From NCBI GenBank assembly GCA_026987115.1, contig JALSNF010000045.1, forward strand, positions 27,061-91,060: 64,000 nucleotides of DNA, read 5' to 3'. The notes under the pieces were generated by a model, which was not told where the DNA came from, did not search any database, and saw only the letters and a list, made by a program, of their open reading frames with translations. Below are positions 43,063 to 53,304 of the stretch, in pieces. Both the position numbers and the translations under genes were made by a program. The stretch's first letter is position 1, and each line of letters begins with the position of its first letter. This stretch comes from Desulfurobacteriaceae bacterium (lineage in GTDB: Bacteria > Aquificota > Aquificia > Desulfurobacteriales > Desulfurobacteriaceae).

Positions 43063-44053
43063 CTACGCCACCGTTTTCATATACCACAGGTTTGGGGATA
43101 AGAGGTACCCTTCAACTTCCGTCTCGCTGGAAGAGTTTAAAAAACAGTTAACCTACTTAAAGAAACACGGCTACAGGGCTATAACTGTAAGGGAGCTCTA
43201 CCGGATAGTAAAAGAAGGCAAGGAAATACCCCCAAAAACAGTGCTTATAACCATTGACGACGGATATAAAACGACTTTCAAAGCCTTTAAACTGCTAAAG
43301 GAGTTTAACTTCCCCTTTACAGTATTCCTCTACATGGAAGCGGTGGGAAGGTATCCAGACTTCCTTACATTGAAACAGATTAGAGAAATGGAAAAGAGCG
43401 GACTAGTTGAGTTTGAAAACCACCTTTACAGCCATCCAAGACTGGCCAAATATAGAGTTAAACTCAGTAAAAAAGAATATTTAAAGTTCCTTGAAAGAGA
43501 GGCTGAGCTTTCAGAAAAAAAGTTTAAGGAGATATTTAAAAGGAAACCTCAGTTTCTGGCCTTTCCTTACGGAGAATACGACAGGTTGTCTGTTAAGTTC
43601 TTTAAAAACAGGGGCTACAAACTGCTATTTACTCAAGACAGGGGAAGCTATTCCGGAAGTGGCATTCTCGTTCCCAGAATGGCCGTAGTAGGAAGTTGGG
43701 CCTCCTTTAAGAAGTTTGTAAGGGACTTAAAGGTTAGACCCCTCCCAGTAGTTGAGCATAAACCTCCTTACGGAGTTATAAGGGAAAACTCAGTGCTCCC
43801 AGAATTTAAAGTGGAAGGGATAGAGAAGTACGATAACTGTTCAGTTTACGCTACAAAGAACGGGTGGGTAAAGGCAGAGGAAAACAAAGAAGGAGAGGTA
43901 AAAGCTGTAAGGCCAATTTCAATTAAAACCCTTTCAACCAGAATAGGTATTAGGTGTTATGAAAAGAAAGGGAGGGGAAAAGCTGAGTTTTTCTACTTAG
44001 TAATTAAGGGGGCAAAGCCCCCAGTAAAGACTAAGAAAGGATTTCGTCAATAG
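42971..44053 (+). CDS. Secreted polysaccharide deacetylase (NodB-type, CE4)
   Basis: This 360-residue protein has a signal peptide (MFCWLKRLSVITVLTLLALL) and a NodB domain at about residues 32-240: TVFIYHRF, the metal Asp pair TIDDGYKTTFKAF, the metal His motif ENHLYSHPRL and FPYGEYDRL. It removes acetyl groups from N-acetylglucosamine polymers in the envelope. About 110 residues after the domain (from VVEHKPPYGVI) form an extra, beta-rich-looking module of unknown role. The signal peptide is encoded inside the 3' end of the glucosaminidase gene. The tail overlaps the peroxiredoxin gene by 23 bases. Confidence 0.86.
   Translation: MFCWLKRLSVITVLTLLALLSLPQTSQGEDNYATVFIYHRFGDKRYPSTSVSLEEFKKQLTYLKKHGYRAITVRELYRIVKEGKEIPPKTVLITIDDGYKTTFKAFKLLKEFNFPFTVFLYMEAVGRYPDFLTLKQIREMEKSGLVEFENHLYSHPRLAKYRVKLSKKEYLKFLEREAELSEKKFKEIFKRKPQFLAFPYGEYDRLSVKFFKNRGYKLLFTQDRGSYSGSGILVPRMAVVGSWASFKKFVRDLKVRPLPVVEHKPPYGVIRENSVLPEFKVEGIEKYDNCSVYATKNGWVKAEENKEGEVKAVRPISIKTLSTRIGIRCYEKKGRGKAEFFYLVIKGAKPPVKTKKGFRQ
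44008..44022 (-). terminator. Possible intrinsic terminator of the peroxiredoxin gene, inside the deacetylase coding region
   Basis: GGGGGC pairs with GCCCCC around a three-base loop, eight bases past the peroxiredoxin stop on the minus strand, followed there by TTAATTACT. The T-tract is imperfect. The same bases code for the last residues of the deacetylase on the plus strand (GAKPPVK). Confidence 0.4.
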
Positions 44054-44633
44054 TGATAACCGTTCCAACCTTTCCTGCAATGTCAGGCCCAGGCTTAAGG
44101 GTCTTCTTACCTGGCCTCCAGTTTGCAGGACATACTTCATCTGGATGCTCGTAAACGTACTTCCAAGCGTCAAGCTGTCTTAAGAGCTCGTTTACGTTCC
44201 TTCCTACAGGTGGGTTTAAAACCTCTTCGGCTACTATAACTCCGTCAGGGTTAATTATGAACCTTCCCCTTCTTGCAAGTCCTGCCTCTTCAATGTAAAC
44301 GCCGTACTTCTTCGCAGTTTCCCCTGTAGGGTCTGCAGCAAGGGGGAACTTTAGGTCTTTTAAGAGGGGCTCAACTTCGCAGAAGAGCTGGTGGCTAAAG
44401 TGGGTATCTGTTGAAACTGCAAGGACCTCAGCACCCTTTGCCCTGATTTCGTCAATTTTAGCGTTTACTGCGGCAATCTCTGTTGGACATACGAAGGTAA
44501 AGTCTGCAGGGTAGAAACAGAGAACTAAAAACTTTCCCTGATAGTCGCTAAGCTTTACCTGTGTGTAGGTCTTCTGAACCGGGTCGTAGGCTTGGAGTTC
44601 AAACTCTGGAGCTTTCTGGCCTACTAATGCCAT
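44031..44633 (-). CDS. 2-Cys peroxiredoxin (AhpC/Prx1 type)
   Basis: This 200-residue protein has the peroxidatic motif FYPADFTFVCPTE (Cys near 50) and the resolving motif HPDEVCPANWRPG (Cys near 170), the AhpC/Prx1 arrangement. It reduces H2O2 and organic peroxides with thiol donors, a useful function for an anaerobe exposed to oxygen. It has its own promoter (TTGGTA-17-TATAAT) and AGGAGGTAAGAG before the ATG. The 3' end overlaps the convergent deacetylase gene. Confidence 0.95.
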   Translation of the reverse strand: MALVGQKAPEFELQAYDPVQKTYTQVKLSDYQGKFLVLCFYPADFTFVCPTEIAAVNAKIDEIRAKGAEVLAVSTDTHFSHQLFCEVEPLLKDLKFPLAADPTGETAKKYGVYIEEAGLARRGRFIINPDGVIVAEEVLNPPVGRNVNELLRQLDAWKYVYEHPDEVCPANWRPGKKTLKPGPDIAGKVGTVITIDEILS

Positions 44634-44664
44634 CTCTTACCTCCTGATATTTATTTTCATTTTC

Positions 44665-44693
44665 ATTATACTAATTTAGGAGAGACTTACCAA
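44665..44693 (-). promoter_or_regulatory. Promoter of the peroxiredoxin gene with hexamer-repeat leader
   Basis: Minus strand: TTGGTA (44688-44693), 17-base spacer, perfect TATAAT (44665-44670), 32 bases before the ATG. The -10 box begins a run of NAWWAT-like hexamers (TATAAT, GAAAAT, GAAAAT, AAATAT), a pattern reminiscent of Fur/PerR-type operators; the regulator assignment is only a suggestion. Confidence 0.6.
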
Positions 44694-44717
44694 AAAACAA
44701 GCCCGGAGTAAGCAGTT

Positions 44718-45524
44718 GTGGAGAGAGTAAAGCTCAAAACGGAAAGGAGAGAGAGACTCTCAAAAGTAGTAGCAGGTAAGGTAGGCTCTTTAAGGAAGGC
44801 AAAAAGGCTAATTGACGAAGGTCTCGTTTCCGTTAACTATAAAAAGGAGCTCTTTTATAGGAGAGAGCTAAGAGAGGGGGCCATCGTTATATTCCCCGTC
44901 CCAGAACTCCTTTTTAAAAGCGTCGCTCCACAGGTCCTTTATAAGGACAGGGGAGTGTGGGTTTTCAGTAAACCGCCGTTTATAACTTCCAACGAGGGTA
45001 GCAAGAGTTTAGAAGCTCTAATTAAAAAGAAGTTCAACAGGAACTTAAAAGTAGTTCACAGGCTTGACAAGCAAACTTCAGGACCTGTAATTGCAGTTGA
45101 AAGTAGCGAGCTGTTTGAGAAGCTAAAAGAGACTTTTAAAAGAAGGGAGGTTGAAAAGGAGTACTTAGTCCTTTTAAAAGGAAGACTTAAAAGGGGAGTC
45201 CTTTTAAACTCTCCGATAGACGGTAAAGAAGCTATAAGTAAGGTAATTCCCGTTAGGGAGTTTAAGCTGTGCACCTTGTGCAGGGTAAAAATTGAAACGG
45301 GCAGGAAACATCAGATAAGGAGACACTTAGCAGAGTTAGGCCATCCGGTAGTTGGGGAGTTTAAATACTATAGTGGAAGTTGGAAGGAGGAGCTCCTATA
45401 CGCTCCAAGAATCCTCCTTCACAGCTCAAGGCTCTCCTTCCCCCATCCAAAAGGAGGGAAGGTGGAAGTGGAAGAGGAGCTCCCAGAGGACTTTAGAGAG
45501 TTCCTCACCTTTCAAGGAATATAG
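44718..45524 (+). CDS. RluA-family RNA pseudouridine synthase
   Basis: This 268-residue protein has a short S4-like N-terminal part ([20 protein letters not shown]) and the RluA catalytic domain with [18 protein letters not shown] (catalytic Asp), a KEYLVLLKG strand and [19 protein letters not shown]. It isomerises uridine to pseudouridine in rRNA or tRNA; the target site cannot be told. The start is GTG at 44718. The 3' end overlaps the convergent rpoD by 20 bases. Confidence 0.92.
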   Translation: MERVKLKTERRERLSKVVAGKVGSLRKAKRLIDEGLVSVNYKKELFYRRELREGAIVIFPVPELLFKSVAPQVLYKDRGVWVFSKPPFITSNEGSKSLEALIKKKFNRNLKVVHRLDKQTSGPVIAVESSELFEKLKETFKRREVEKEYLVLLKGRLKRGVLLNSPIDGKEAISKVIPVREFKLCTLCRVKIETGRKHQIRRHLAELGHPVVGEFKYYSGSWKEELLYAPRILLHSSRLSFPHPKGGKVEVEEELPEDFREFLTFQGI

Positions 45525-47196
45525 ATAGGTCTATCTCCATACCCGCGTTCCTAAGCTTTCTAAGCGCTTTAGACTCTATCTGCCTAATTCTCTCTCTCGT
45601 CACCTTCAACTCTTTACCTACCTGCTCTAAAGTGTGCTCAGGGTAGCCGTCTAGACCGAACCTTAACTTTAAGACCAAGGCCTCCCTTTCATTTAGGCAC
45701 GAAAGGAGCTCTTTAACTTTCTCCCTCAAGTCCTTTTTAATTACTTCGTTTTCAGGTATCGGGCTCTTCGTATCCTCTATAAAGTTCCCTAAAGTGCTGT
45801 CTTCGTCGTCCCCTATGGGAGTTTCAAGGGAAACTGGCTCTTGGGCGAGCTGGAGGATTGAGCGAACCTTGCTTGAAGACATCTTGAGCCTCTCTGCTAT
45901 CTCTTCAGGTTTAGGCTCCCTCCCCATCTCAAGGAACATCTGGCGGGAAACCTTTATAACTTTGTTTATAGTCTCTATCATGTGAACGGGAATCCTGATA
46001 GTCCTTGCCTGGTCTGCAATTGCTCTGGTTATCGCCTGTCTTATCCACCAAGTAGCGTAGGTGCTAAACTTGTAGCCCCTTCTGTACTCAAACTTATCAA
46101 CTGCCTTCATAAGACCTATGTTGCCCTCTTGAATAAGGTCTAAAAAGTGGAGTCCCCGGTTTATGTACTTTTTGGCAATGCTCACAACGAGCCTAAGGTT
46201 TGACCTAACCAAAATCTGCTTTGCTTCCTGAGAGTCTCTCTTAAAGAAGTAAATCTTCTCAACGAGGGCGTAAAACTGATTTCTAGGCATCTCTAAAGAG
46301 TCTATAAGTTGTCTGTAGGTCTCCCTCGTATCAAGGTACTTTTTAACCATCTTCTTTACTTCCCTTAAGGTGTAGGGAGAGGCGTCTATCTTTTCCCTAA
46401 CCTCTTCGTCGTCAAGCCTTTGACATATCTCTTCTATAGGAATGCCTAAAAAGGAAAGCTTACCGCTTAACTTCTGAAGGCTCCTTTCGCTCTTTTTTAA
46501 GAGCTTGTACTTTGAGTAGAGCTCCTCAGCAAGCCTTTCATAGATTGAGAAAGAGAGGGGAAGTTGTCTTAAAAGGGAATTTACTCTAGCCCAAGTTTTA
46601 AGGTATTCTCTCTTAACTTTCTGATTTCTCTTGTTCCTACGGTACTGTTTCTGAAGCCTTTCAAGTATGGGAAGAAGGGTCTTTATCTCCTCTACTATTG
46701 CAAAGAACTTCTTTCTCCTTTGGCTCTCTCCTCCCTCTGCAAAGTCGTCAGGGGAGCGGAGAATGTCTCTAACTTTTACCTTGCCTTCTTTTATCTTCTC
46801 TTCTATGTTTAAGACATAGTCTAAAACTGCCCTGGTCTTTAAAAGGTACCTAACTAAAGCTTTCCTTCCAAGCTCAACCCTTTTGGCAAGGGCAACCTCT
46901 TCGTGCCTCTTTAAAAGGGAAATACCACTCATCTCCCTTAAGTAAAGCCTTATCGGGTCGTCAGAACGGGGAAGGGTATCTGGAGCTATGGTAAGCTGGA
47001 GCTTAGAGAGGTCAACGTTCTCTTCTCCCTCTTTTGGTATAATTTGGATATCGTACTCGTCAAGTTGGGTAATAAGCTCTTCTATGAGTTCTGGTGTGAG
47101 CACCTCTTCGTCAAGGTGCTCCATCAGCTCGTCAAAGGTTATGTATCCTTTGTCTTTACCGAGGGCTATAATCTCTTCAAAGTTTATCCGTTCCAA
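45505..47196 (-). CDS. rpoD: Primary RNA polymerase sigma factor RpoD
   Basis: This 563-residue sigma-70 has region 1.1 ([20 protein letters not shown]), region 1.2 ([19 protein letters not shown]), a basic non-conserved insert, region 2 ([20 protein letters not shown] and [18 protein letters not shown]), region 3 ([13 protein letters not shown]) and region 4.2 ([18 protein letters not shown]). The presence of region 1.1 and the full-length insert marks the housekeeping factor. It lies ten bases downstream of dnaG. Confidence 0.97.
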   Translation of the reverse strand: MERINFEEIIALGKDKGYITFDELMEHLDEEVLTPELIEELITQLDEYDIQIIPKEGEENVDLSKLQLTIAPDTLPRSDDPIRLYLREMSGISLLKRHEEVALAKRVELGRKALVRYLLKTRAVLDYVLNIEEKIKEGKVKVRDILRSPDDFAEGGESQRRKKFFAIVEEIKTLLPILERLQKQYRRNKRNQKVKREYLKTWARVNSLLRQLPLSFSIYERLAEELYSKYKLLKKSERSLQKLSGKLSFLGIPIEEICQRLDDEEVREKIDASPYTLREVKKMVKKYLDTRETYRQLIDSLEMPRNQFYALVEKIYFFKRDSQEAKQILVRSNLRLVVSIAKKYINRGLHFLDLIQEGNIGLMKAVDKFEYRRGYKFSTYATWWIRQAITRAIADQARTIRIPVHMIETINKVIKVSRQMFLEMGREPKPEEIAERLKMSSSKVRSILQLAQEPVSLETPIGDDEDSTLGNFIEDTKSPIPENEVIKKDLREKVKELLSCLNEREALVLKLRFGLDGYPEHTLEQVGKELKVTRERIRQIESKALRKLRNAGMEIDLSIFLER

Positions 47197-47206
47197 GGCT
47201 ACCTCC

Positions 47207-48832
47207 TCAGTTTATTTGAATTTGGCTTACTGCTCCCAAGTCCCCTCTTTTTAAGCTGAATATGAGTTTCTTTAACTTCATCTTTTCGTTAAAACCTTTA
47301 ACTTTCTTAAGTCTCCTCTCAAGCTCCTTTGCCAAGACCCTACAAATTGCTCCTAAAACCTCTTCCTCTGAAACCTCCATAAGCAGGAGCTCCGAAATTA
47401 AAGGGGCCTCTTCTGGGTATTCAATCTGTAGTGAAGTAGGCTCAAGAACCGCTCCTTTTGTTATTACTGTGTAGAGTTTCCCTATCCTCTCAGAGACAAA
47501 GACCGTAGGGGAAATTTCCACAGGGAGTTTTAAATTACCCTCAAGGAGGGCCTTTAAGAAAACTTTCTCGTGGTAGGGTATGGGGAGCTCCTCTTTAACC
47601 TCTTCCCTCCTCCTATAGACGGGAGAGTGCAACTTTATCCACTTTTCGTCTATACCAAACTCTGCAGAAAGAAGGGAGACATACTCTTTAAAGAGTATCG
47701 GGTTAACAGTTTCAACCTGTGAAACAGCCTGGGCTAAAAGCTTAAGGAACTCCAGCTTTTTTGACCCCTCACAGTGGGAAATAAACCTTAAAGCCCACTC
47801 AATAAAGGGCAAAGGGGATTTTAAGAGCTTAGTTAAAAGCTGTGGAGAGCTCCTAGACAGAGAGTCTGGGTCTTCCTCTGGAGGGAGTTGAACGACTAAA
47901 GGCTCGCAGCCCAACTTAAAGAAAATACCGGCAGAGCGGATGGTAGCCTTTATACCTGCAGAATCTCCGTCAAACATAAGTATGGGCTTTTGGGAATACC
48001 TCTTTAAGAACCTCGCGTGGCTTTCAGTTAAGGAAGTCCCCATAGGAGCTACGGCCCTTTTTATCCCTATCTGGTAAAGGGAGATAACGTCAAAGTAGCC
48101 TTCTACTACTATTACTTCCCTCTTCTTTAAAACCTCCTCTTTACTCTGATAAAAGCCGTAAAGGACCGACGACTTCTTGAAGGTCTCCGATTCTGGACTG
48201 TTTATGTATTTAGGAGCTCCCTCCCCTAAAAGCCTACCTGCAAAGGCTACAACGCTTCCAGAGTGGTTAAATATGGGAATAATGAGCCTTTGGGAGAAGA
48301 ACTCCTTTCCAGAAGGGCTTATAAGACCTAAAGCTTTTAAGGACTCTTTAGAAATAGAGAGTTTTGATAGATAGCCTCTAGGTGCGTACCCCAACAGAAA
48401 TCTGTTAGCGGTTTCCTCTGTTATCCCTCGGGAGTTTAGGTAGTCTAGAACTTCTCTAAGGTAAGAGTTAAAGAACTTGGCAGCCTTAAGACCGTCCTCT
48501 CCTACTTTGGCTTCCCTATCCCCTTTAAACTCGGTAGGGAGCTCAACTCCTGCAATTTCTGCAACTCTTTTAACGGCTTCGTAAAAGGAAAGGCCTTCAT
48601 ACTTTTCAACAAAGGTTATCGCGTTCCCTCCAACTCCACAGCCGAAACACTTGAAAATCTGCTTTTCAGGGCTAACTACAAAGGAAGGAGTCTTTTCAGG
48701 ATGGAAAGGACAAAGGGCAGTAAAGTTCCTACCTACCTGTTTAAGGTTTAAGTAGTGGGAGACAACGTCAACTATGTCAACCTTAGAGAGCAAGTCTTCC
48801 ACAAAGGAGAGGGGGACTTTAGAGCTCCCCAA
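47207..48832 (-). CDS. dnaG: DNA primase
   Basis: This 541-residue primase has the CHC2 zinc finger [18 protein letters not shown] then CFGCGVGGN, the core [20 protein letters not shown] and the TOPRIM motifs [13 protein letters not shown] and [13 protein letters not shown]. The C-terminal helicase-binding part is short. The start is TTG at 48832 after GAGGTGATATAGA. The dnaG-rpoD pairing is the core of the macromolecular-synthesis operon, but rpsU is found 10 kb away. Confidence 0.96.
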   Translation of the reverse strand: MGSSKVPLSFVEDLLSKVDIVDVVSHYLNLKQVGRNFTALCPFHPEKTPSFVVSPEKQIFKCFGCGVGGNAITFVEKYEGLSFYEAVKRVAEIAGVELPTEFKGDREAKVGEDGLKAAKFFNSYLREVLDYLNSRGITEETANRFLLGYAPRGYLSKLSISKESLKALGLISPSGKEFFSQRLIIPIFNHSGSVVAFAGRLLGEGAPKYINSPESETFKKSSVLYGFYQSKEEVLKKREVIVVEGYFDVISLYQIGIKRAVAPMGTSLTESHARFLKRYSQKPILMFDGDSAGIKATIRSAGIFFKLGCEPLVVQLPPEEDPDSLSRSSPQLLTKLLKSPLPFIEWALRFISHCEGSKKLEFLKLLAQAVSQVETVNPILFKEYVSLLSAEFGIDEKWIKLHSPVYRRREEVKEELPIPYHEKVFLKALLEGNLKLPVEISPTVFVSERIGKLYTVITKGAVLEPTSLQIEYPEEAPLISELLLMEVSEEEVLGAICRVLAKELERRLKKVKGFNEKMKLKKLIFSLKRGDLGAVSQIQIN

Positions 48833-48870
48833 TCTATATCACCTCTTCCTCTTTTATAAATTCCATGTTA

Positions 48871-48898
48871 AAATTATTCACCGTAAGGATAAAGTCAA
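48871..48898 (-). promoter_or_regulatory. Candidate promoter for dnaG-rpoD
   Basis: Minus strand: TTGACT (48893-48898, overlapping the lspA stop), 16-base spacer, TAATTT (48871-48876), 38 bases upstream of the dnaG TTG start. Confidence 0.42.
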
Positions 48899-49353
48899 CT
48901 TTTCCTCCACTCCTTAAGCAGCAAAATTAGGATACCCGTTGAGACAAAAAGGTCAGCAAAGTTAAAAGTAGGGTAGTGGAAATTCTTAAAGTGGAGGTCT
49001 ATAAAGTCAACGACCCTTCCTGAAAATACCCTGTCGTAGAGGTTTCCTAAAGCTCCCCCCACTATTAAGCCAAAGGAAAGGGTTGTTAAGGAACTCTTTG
49101 ACCTAAAAAGGGCGTAGTAGGTCAAAAAGACAACTACGAGAAAGGGGAAAAAGACTAAAAGGAGCTCCCTTAAAAAGCCTTGGGTAGAGGAAAAGAGGCT
49201 AAAGGCAGCTCCTTTGTTCTGTGCAAGCCTTAAGGAAAGGAGACCCTTAACAAGAGTTATCTCCTTTGAAGCTAAAGCTTTAGCAGCCCAAGCCTTAGAA
49301 AGTCTATCAAGAGAAAAAGCAAGTAGTAAAGAAATTAAAAAAGTAAGCCTCAT
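48895..49353 (-). CDS. lspA: Lipoprotein signal peptidase II
   Basis: This 152-residue four-span aspartic protease has LRLAQNKGAAFSLF, GGALGNLYDRVFSGRVVDFI (first catalytic Asp) and FNFADLFVSTG (second). It cleaves prolipoproteins before the lipid-modified Cys, such as the RND adaptor in this window. The track starts at GTG 49359, but ATG 49353 overlaps the CPBP stop as ATGA and has GTGAGGTG upstream. Confidence 0.95.
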   Translation of the reverse strand: MRLTFLISLLLAFSLDRLSKAWAAKALASKEITLVKGLLSLRLAQNKGAAFSLFSSTQGFLRELLLVFFPFLVVVFLTYYALFRSKSSLTTLSFGLIVGGALGNLYDRVFSGRVVDFIDLHFKNFHYPTFNFADLFVSTGILILLLKEWRKS

Positions 49354-49937
49354 AAGCACCTCACAAACTGGTAAGTAAGGTCTGAAAAGAAGTGGAAAAC
49401 TATAGGAGCCAGCAAAGAACCGCTCCTTTCGTAAAGCCAGCCCATAACTAAAGAGGGAAAGAATACCTTAAACATCAAAGGGTTATAAAATATAAGAGCG
49501 TGGGCAACTCCAAAGAGGAAACTTGAAATCAAGTTATTTTTAGTGAGCCATCCCTTCAAGAGCTCCTCATTTTCGTAAACAGAGTAGAAAAAACCCCTAA
49601 AGAAAACCTCCTCTGAAAGGGCAACTAAGAGAAGGTAAGAAAGCAAAGACAGGTTAAGCCTACCTGAAACTTTAAAACCAAAGTGGGAACAGAGCAAAAG
49701 GTAAAGGGGAAGTATTAAAAGAGAAGCCAAAAGGCCGTAAAGAGCTCCCTTAAAGAAATTCTTAAACCCAAGCTCAGAGGGAGTTTTCTTAAACAGGAAA
49801 ACCGGAATCCCTATTAAAAGGAGAGAAGCAAAGGGAGATGAGAAATTCGGGAAAAAGCGAACAGCAAAAGCCGTTAAAACGACAACCCAAAAGTAGCTCC
49901 TTATAAACTGGCAACCTTTACACTTTTTAAGGGTCAA
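49350..49937 (-). CDS. CPBP family intramembrane metalloprotease
   Basis: This 195-residue membrane protein has the CPBP/Abi motifs: SEEVFFRGFFYSVYE (paired Glu and Arg), FGVAHALIFYN and LLAPIVFHFFSDL, with a TTG start at 49937 after GGGAGCAGAGC. Members are Rce1-like or bacteriocin-immunity-type membrane proteases; the substrate is unknown. The gene overlaps lspA, and the CxxC at the N-terminus (KKCKGCQF) is unusual. Confidence 0.85.
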   Translation of the reverse strand: MTLKKCKGCQFIRSYFWVVVLTAFAVRFFPNFSSPFASLLLIGIPVFLFKKTPSELGFKNFFKGALYGLLASLLILPLYLLLCSHFGFKVSGRLNLSLLSYLLLVALSEEVFFRGFFYSVYENEELLKGWLTKNNLISSFLFGVAHALIFYNPLMFKVFFPSLVMGWLYERSGSLLAPIVFHFFSDLTYQFVRCL

Positions 49938-49952
49938 GCTCTGCTCCCAATG

Positions 49953-49958
49953 TATAAT
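49953..49958 (+). promoter_or_regulatory. -10 box upstream of the purS operon
   Basis: A perfect TATAAT preceded by TG lies 34 bases before the purS ATG in the short divergent gap. No convincing -35 box was found. Confidence 0.35.
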
Positions 49959-49992
49959 TTGCTTTGAGAAAAAGTATGCTCAGGAGAGGAAA

Positions 49993-50250
49993 ATGGGGAG
50001 ATATTCTGTAAAAGTCTTCATAACCTACAAGAAGGGCGTTTTAGACCCTCAAGGAGTAGCAGTTGAGAAGGCCGCCCATCAACTTGGGTTTAAGAAGGTA
50101 AAGAACGTTAGAGTGGGCAAGCTTATCACTATGGAAGTTGAAGCAAAGAGCAAAGAAGAGGTTGAAAGGGAAATTAAGGAAATGGCAGAGAAGTTCTTAG
50201 TTAACCCTGTAATTGAAGACTACTCCTACGAGATTTCTAAGGAGGGATAA
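49993..50250 (+). CDS. purS: Phosphoribosylformylglycinamidine synthase subunit PurS
   Basis: This 85-residue protein has [33 protein letters not shown] and a C-terminal [11 protein letters not shown], which are PurS markers. PurS joins PurQ to small PurL in the fourth step of purine synthesis. GGAGAGGAAA precedes the ATG, and the stop overlaps the purQ start (TAATG). A separate PurS implies a small PurL elsewhere. Confidence 0.96.
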   Translation: MGRYSVKVFITYKKGVLDPQGVAVEKAAHQLGFKKVKNVRVGKLITMEVEAKSKEEVEREIKEMAEKFLVNPVIEDYSYEISKEG

Positions 50251-50945
50251 TGCGCTTTGGAATACCAGTATATCCCGGGAGCAACTGTGATAGGGACGTT
50301 GGATGGGTCATTGAGAAAGTTTTAGGGCATCAAGCAGTTTACCTTTGGCACAAAGAGGGGAACTTAAAAGGCATAGACGCAGTTATAATTCCGGGAGGTT
50401 TCTCTTACGGCGACTACCTTAGAGCGGGAGCGATGGCAAAGATATCTCCCATTACAGAGGCTATCTGTGAGTTTGCCCAAAGGGGCGGTCTGGTTATGGG
50501 AATATGCAACGGCTTTCAAATCCTCCTTGAAGCGGGACTGCTCCCTGGAGCTATGCTCCCCAACAAGAGTTTGTCCTTCATATGTAAGTTCGTTCACTTA
50601 AAAGTAGAAAACACAGACACTCCCTTTACGAGCCTCTACACCAAAGGCGAAGTCCTAAAAATACCTATAGCCCACGCAGAGGGAAACTACACCTGCCCGG
50701 AGGAAACTTTAAAGGAAATTGAGGAAGGGGGACAGGTTGTTTTAAGATACTCTTCCCCTGAAGGGGAGGTTTCTCCTGAGTTTAACCCTAACGGTTCACT
50801 TAACAACATAGCCGGAATATGCAACAGGGAAGGGAACGTTTTTGGACTTATGCCCCACCCAGAGAGGGCATCAGAGGCAATATTGGGCAGCACAGACGGC
50901 CTTAAAATGTTTAAGTCAATGGTTGAAGGAGTTGTAAAGGCCTAA
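50250..50945 (+). CDS. purQ: Phosphoribosylformylglycinamidine synthase subunit PurQ
   Basis: This 231-residue class I glutaminase has [28 protein letters not shown], the nucleophile motif [14 protein letters not shown] and [11 protein letters not shown] (His/Glu of the triad). It supplies ammonia to PurL. The TAATG overlaps at both ends tie it to purS and kdsB. Confidence 0.97.
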   Translation: MRFGIPVYPGSNCDRDVGWVIEKVLGHQAVYLWHKEGNLKGIDAVIIPGGFSYGDYLRAGAMAKISPITEAICEFAQRGGLVMGICNGFQILLEAGLLPGAMLPNKSLSFICKFVHLKVENTDTPFTSLYTKGEVLKIPIAHAEGNYTCPEETLKEIEEGGQVVLRYSSPEGEVSPEFNPNGSLNNIAGICNREGNVFGLMPHPERASEAILGSTDGLKMFKSMVEGVVKA

Positions 50946-51685
50946 TGGAAGATTTACTGGTAGTTATACCTGCAAGGATAGGCTCAAAAAGGCTTCCACG
51001 GAAACCCTTAATAGAGATAGCAGGGGAACCTTTAATTTCACTAACGGTAAAAGCAGTAAAGAGGTTTGCTCCTAAAGTGCTGGTTGCAACAGACAGCAAA
51101 GAGGTAGAAAAAGTAGCGAAAGAGGCAGGGGCAGAAGTTAAGTTAACGCCTTCAGAGCTCCCAAGTGGAACCGACAGGGTTTACTACGCAGTTAAGGAGC
51201 TCCCTTGCAAGTTCATAATTAACGTTCAAGGGGACGAACCCTTCGTAGAGGAAGAGCACTTAGAGAAAATATACTTGTCCCTTAAAAAGGGAGCTCCATT
51301 TGCCACTTTAGCAACTCCCTTTAAGGAAATCAACGAAGTAAAGAACCCGGCAAGGGTAAAGGTGGTCATTGATAAGGACGGATACGCCCTTTACTTTTCA
51401 AGGAGTCCCATTCCCTACTTTAGAGACCGAGAGCCAAAACCTGAAGAATACCTAAAGCATCTGGGAGTTTACGGGTACGCAAAAGAAGCTCTTGAAAAGT
51501 TCGTAAACTGGCCTGTTGGGAAGCTTGAGAGGATAGAGAAGTTAGAGCAACTGAGAATTCTTGAGAACGGCCACAAGATAAAAGTATCTGTAGTTGAAAA
51601 GGAAGTCTTTGGAATAGACACAGAGGAAGACTTAAAAAGGGCAGAGAAAATCTTAAGAGAGGTAAAGAGATGGCCTCAAAGTTAA
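50945..51685 (+). CDS. kdsB: 3-deoxy-manno-octulosonate cytidylyltransferase
   Basis: This 246-residue enzyme has [15 protein letters not shown] at the start, [28 protein letters not shown] and [13 protein letters not shown]. It makes CMP-Kdo from CTP and Kdo for lipopolysaccharide, so the cell has an LPS outer membrane. It lies before pyrG, which makes the CTP it uses; the overlap is 16 bases. Confidence 0.96.
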   Translation: MEDLLVVIPARIGSKRLPRKPLIEIAGEPLISLTVKAVKRFAPKVLVATDSKEVEKVAKEAGAEVKLTPSELPSGTDRVYYAVKELPCKFIINVQGDEPFVEEEHLEKIYLSLKKGAPFATLATPFKEINEVKNPARVKVVIDKDGYALYFSRSPIPYFRDREPKPEEYLKHLGVYGYAKEALEKFVNWPVGKLERIEKLEQLRILENGHKIKVSVVEKEVFGIDTEEDLKRAEKILREVKRWPQS

Positions 51686-53304
51686 TATTCGTAACGGGAG
51701 GAGTCCTTTCCTCAATAGGAAAGGGAATTACCGCTTCTTCAGTAGGAACTCTCCTTGAAAGTAGGGGGTTAAAGGTAACCATACAGAAGCTTGACCCTTA
51801 CCTTAACGTTGACGCAGGAACTATGAACCCTTACCAGCACGGAGAGGTTTACGTAACGGAGGACGGAGCAGAAACAGACCTTGACTTGGGGCACTACGAA
51901 AGGTTTACAAGTGCAGTAATGAAGAGGATAAACAACATAACTTCAGGTCAGATATACCAAGAGATAATCCAGAAAGAGAGAAGGGGAGAGTACTTAGGTG
52001 GAACCGTTCAGGTAATACCCCACGTTACAAACTTAATAAAGGAAAAGATAAGACAACTAATGTCAACTGATGTGGACGTTGTAATAGTTGAAGTAGGAGG
52101 AACAGTCGGAGACATAGAAGGCCTCCCCTTCTTAGAAGCAATAAGACAGCTTGGAACGGAGGTAGGGAAGAGCAACGCCATTTACATTCACGTAACCTAC
52201 GTTCCCTACGTTAAAAGTGCAGGAGAGCTAAAGACAAAGCCTACTCAACACTCGGTAAAGGAGCTAAGGGCAATAGGAATTCAGCCAGACATTATAGTCT
52301 GCCGTTCCGAAAGGAGCCTTCCCCAACAGGTAAAGAGGAAGATAGCCCTGTTTGCAAACCTAAAAGAGAGGGAAGTGATAACCGCAAAAGACCTATCAAC
52401 CATATACGAAGTCCCCTTAGTACTGCAGAAAGAAAAGCTTGACGAGCTGATAATTGAAAAACTCCAGCTTCCCGTTGTAAGGGAATCTGACCTTTCAGAG
52501 TGGAAAAGAGTAGTAGAGAAGATTAAAAAGCCCCAAGAGGGAAGCGTTAAGATAGCAGTAGTGGGAAAGTACGTGGAGCTCCCAGACGCCTACAAAAGCA
52601 TAATAGAGTCCTTCGTCCACGCAGGGGCTGCAAACGATGTAAAGGTTGAAATAAAGTGGGTAAACGCTGACGAGCTTGAAAGGGAAGAGGTAAAAGCTGA
52701 AGAGTTCCTTTCAGAAGTTCAAGGAATCCTCGTTCCGGGAGGTTTTGGAGAAAGGGGAATAGAGGGAAAGATAAAGGCAGTTAAGTTTGCAAGGGAAAGG
52801 GGAATACCCTTCTTTGGCATATGTTTAGGGATGCAGTGTGCCGTAATAGAGTTTGCAAGGAACGTTGCAGGCCTTGAAGGAGCTCACAGCGCAGAGTTTA
52901 GCTCTACAACTCCTTACCCTGTAATTGACCTTATGGAAGAACAGAGAAAAGTAAAGGAAAAAGGCGGGACGATGAGGCTCGGAGCGTATCCTTGCGTCCT
53001 TAAGGAAGGAACGACAACTTACAAGGCTTACGGGAAAAAGGAGATTTCAGAGAGGCACAGGCACAGGTACGAGTTTAACAACGCCTTTAGGGAAACCCTT
53101 GAAAAGGCAGGTTTAGTAATAGCGGGAACCTCTCCTGACGGAAAGCTCGTAGAAGTTGTTGAAGTTAAAGGACACCCTTGGTTTGTTGCCGTTCAGTACC
53201 ACCCTGAGTTTAAATCTAGGCCGAGAGCTCCCCACCCCCTCTTTGTTGACTTTGTAAAGGCGGCAAAGGAAGTAAGGGACAGAGTTGAAAGTAAAAGTAC
53301 TTAA
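51670..53304 (+). CDS. pyrG: CTP synthase
   Basis: This 544-residue enzyme has an amidoligase domain ([39 protein letters not shown]) and a C-terminal class I glutaminase with [18 protein letters not shown] and a terminal YHPEFKSRP. It converts UTP to CTP. GAGAGGTAAAGAG precedes the ATG, and the 3' end overlaps murB by 20 bases. Confidence 0.98.
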   Translation: MASKLIFVTGGVLSSIGKGITASSVGTLLESRGLKVTIQKLDPYLNVDAGTMNPYQHGEVYVTEDGAETDLDLGHYERFTSAVMKRINNITSGQIYQEIIQKERRGEYLGGTVQVIPHVTNLIKEKIRQLMSTDVDVVIVEVGGTVGDIEGLPFLEAIRQLGTEVGKSNAIYIHVTYVPYVKSAGELKTKPTQHSVKELRAIGIQPDIIVCRSERSLPQQVKRKIALFANLKEREVITAKDLSTIYEVPLVLQKEKLDELIIEKLQLPVVRESDLSEWKRVVEKIKKPQEGSVKIAVVGKYVELPDAYKSIIESFVHAGAANDVKVEIKWVNADELEREEVKAEEFLSEVQGILVPGGFGERGIEGKIKAVKFARERGIPFFGICLGMQCAVIEFARNVAGLEGAHSAEFSSTTPYPVIDLMEEQRKVKEKGGTMRLGAYPCVLKEGTTTYKAYGKKEISERHRHRYEFNNAFRETLEKAGLVIAGTSPDGKLVEVVEVKGHPWFVAVQYHPEFKSRPRAPHPLFVDFVKAAKEVRDRVESKST

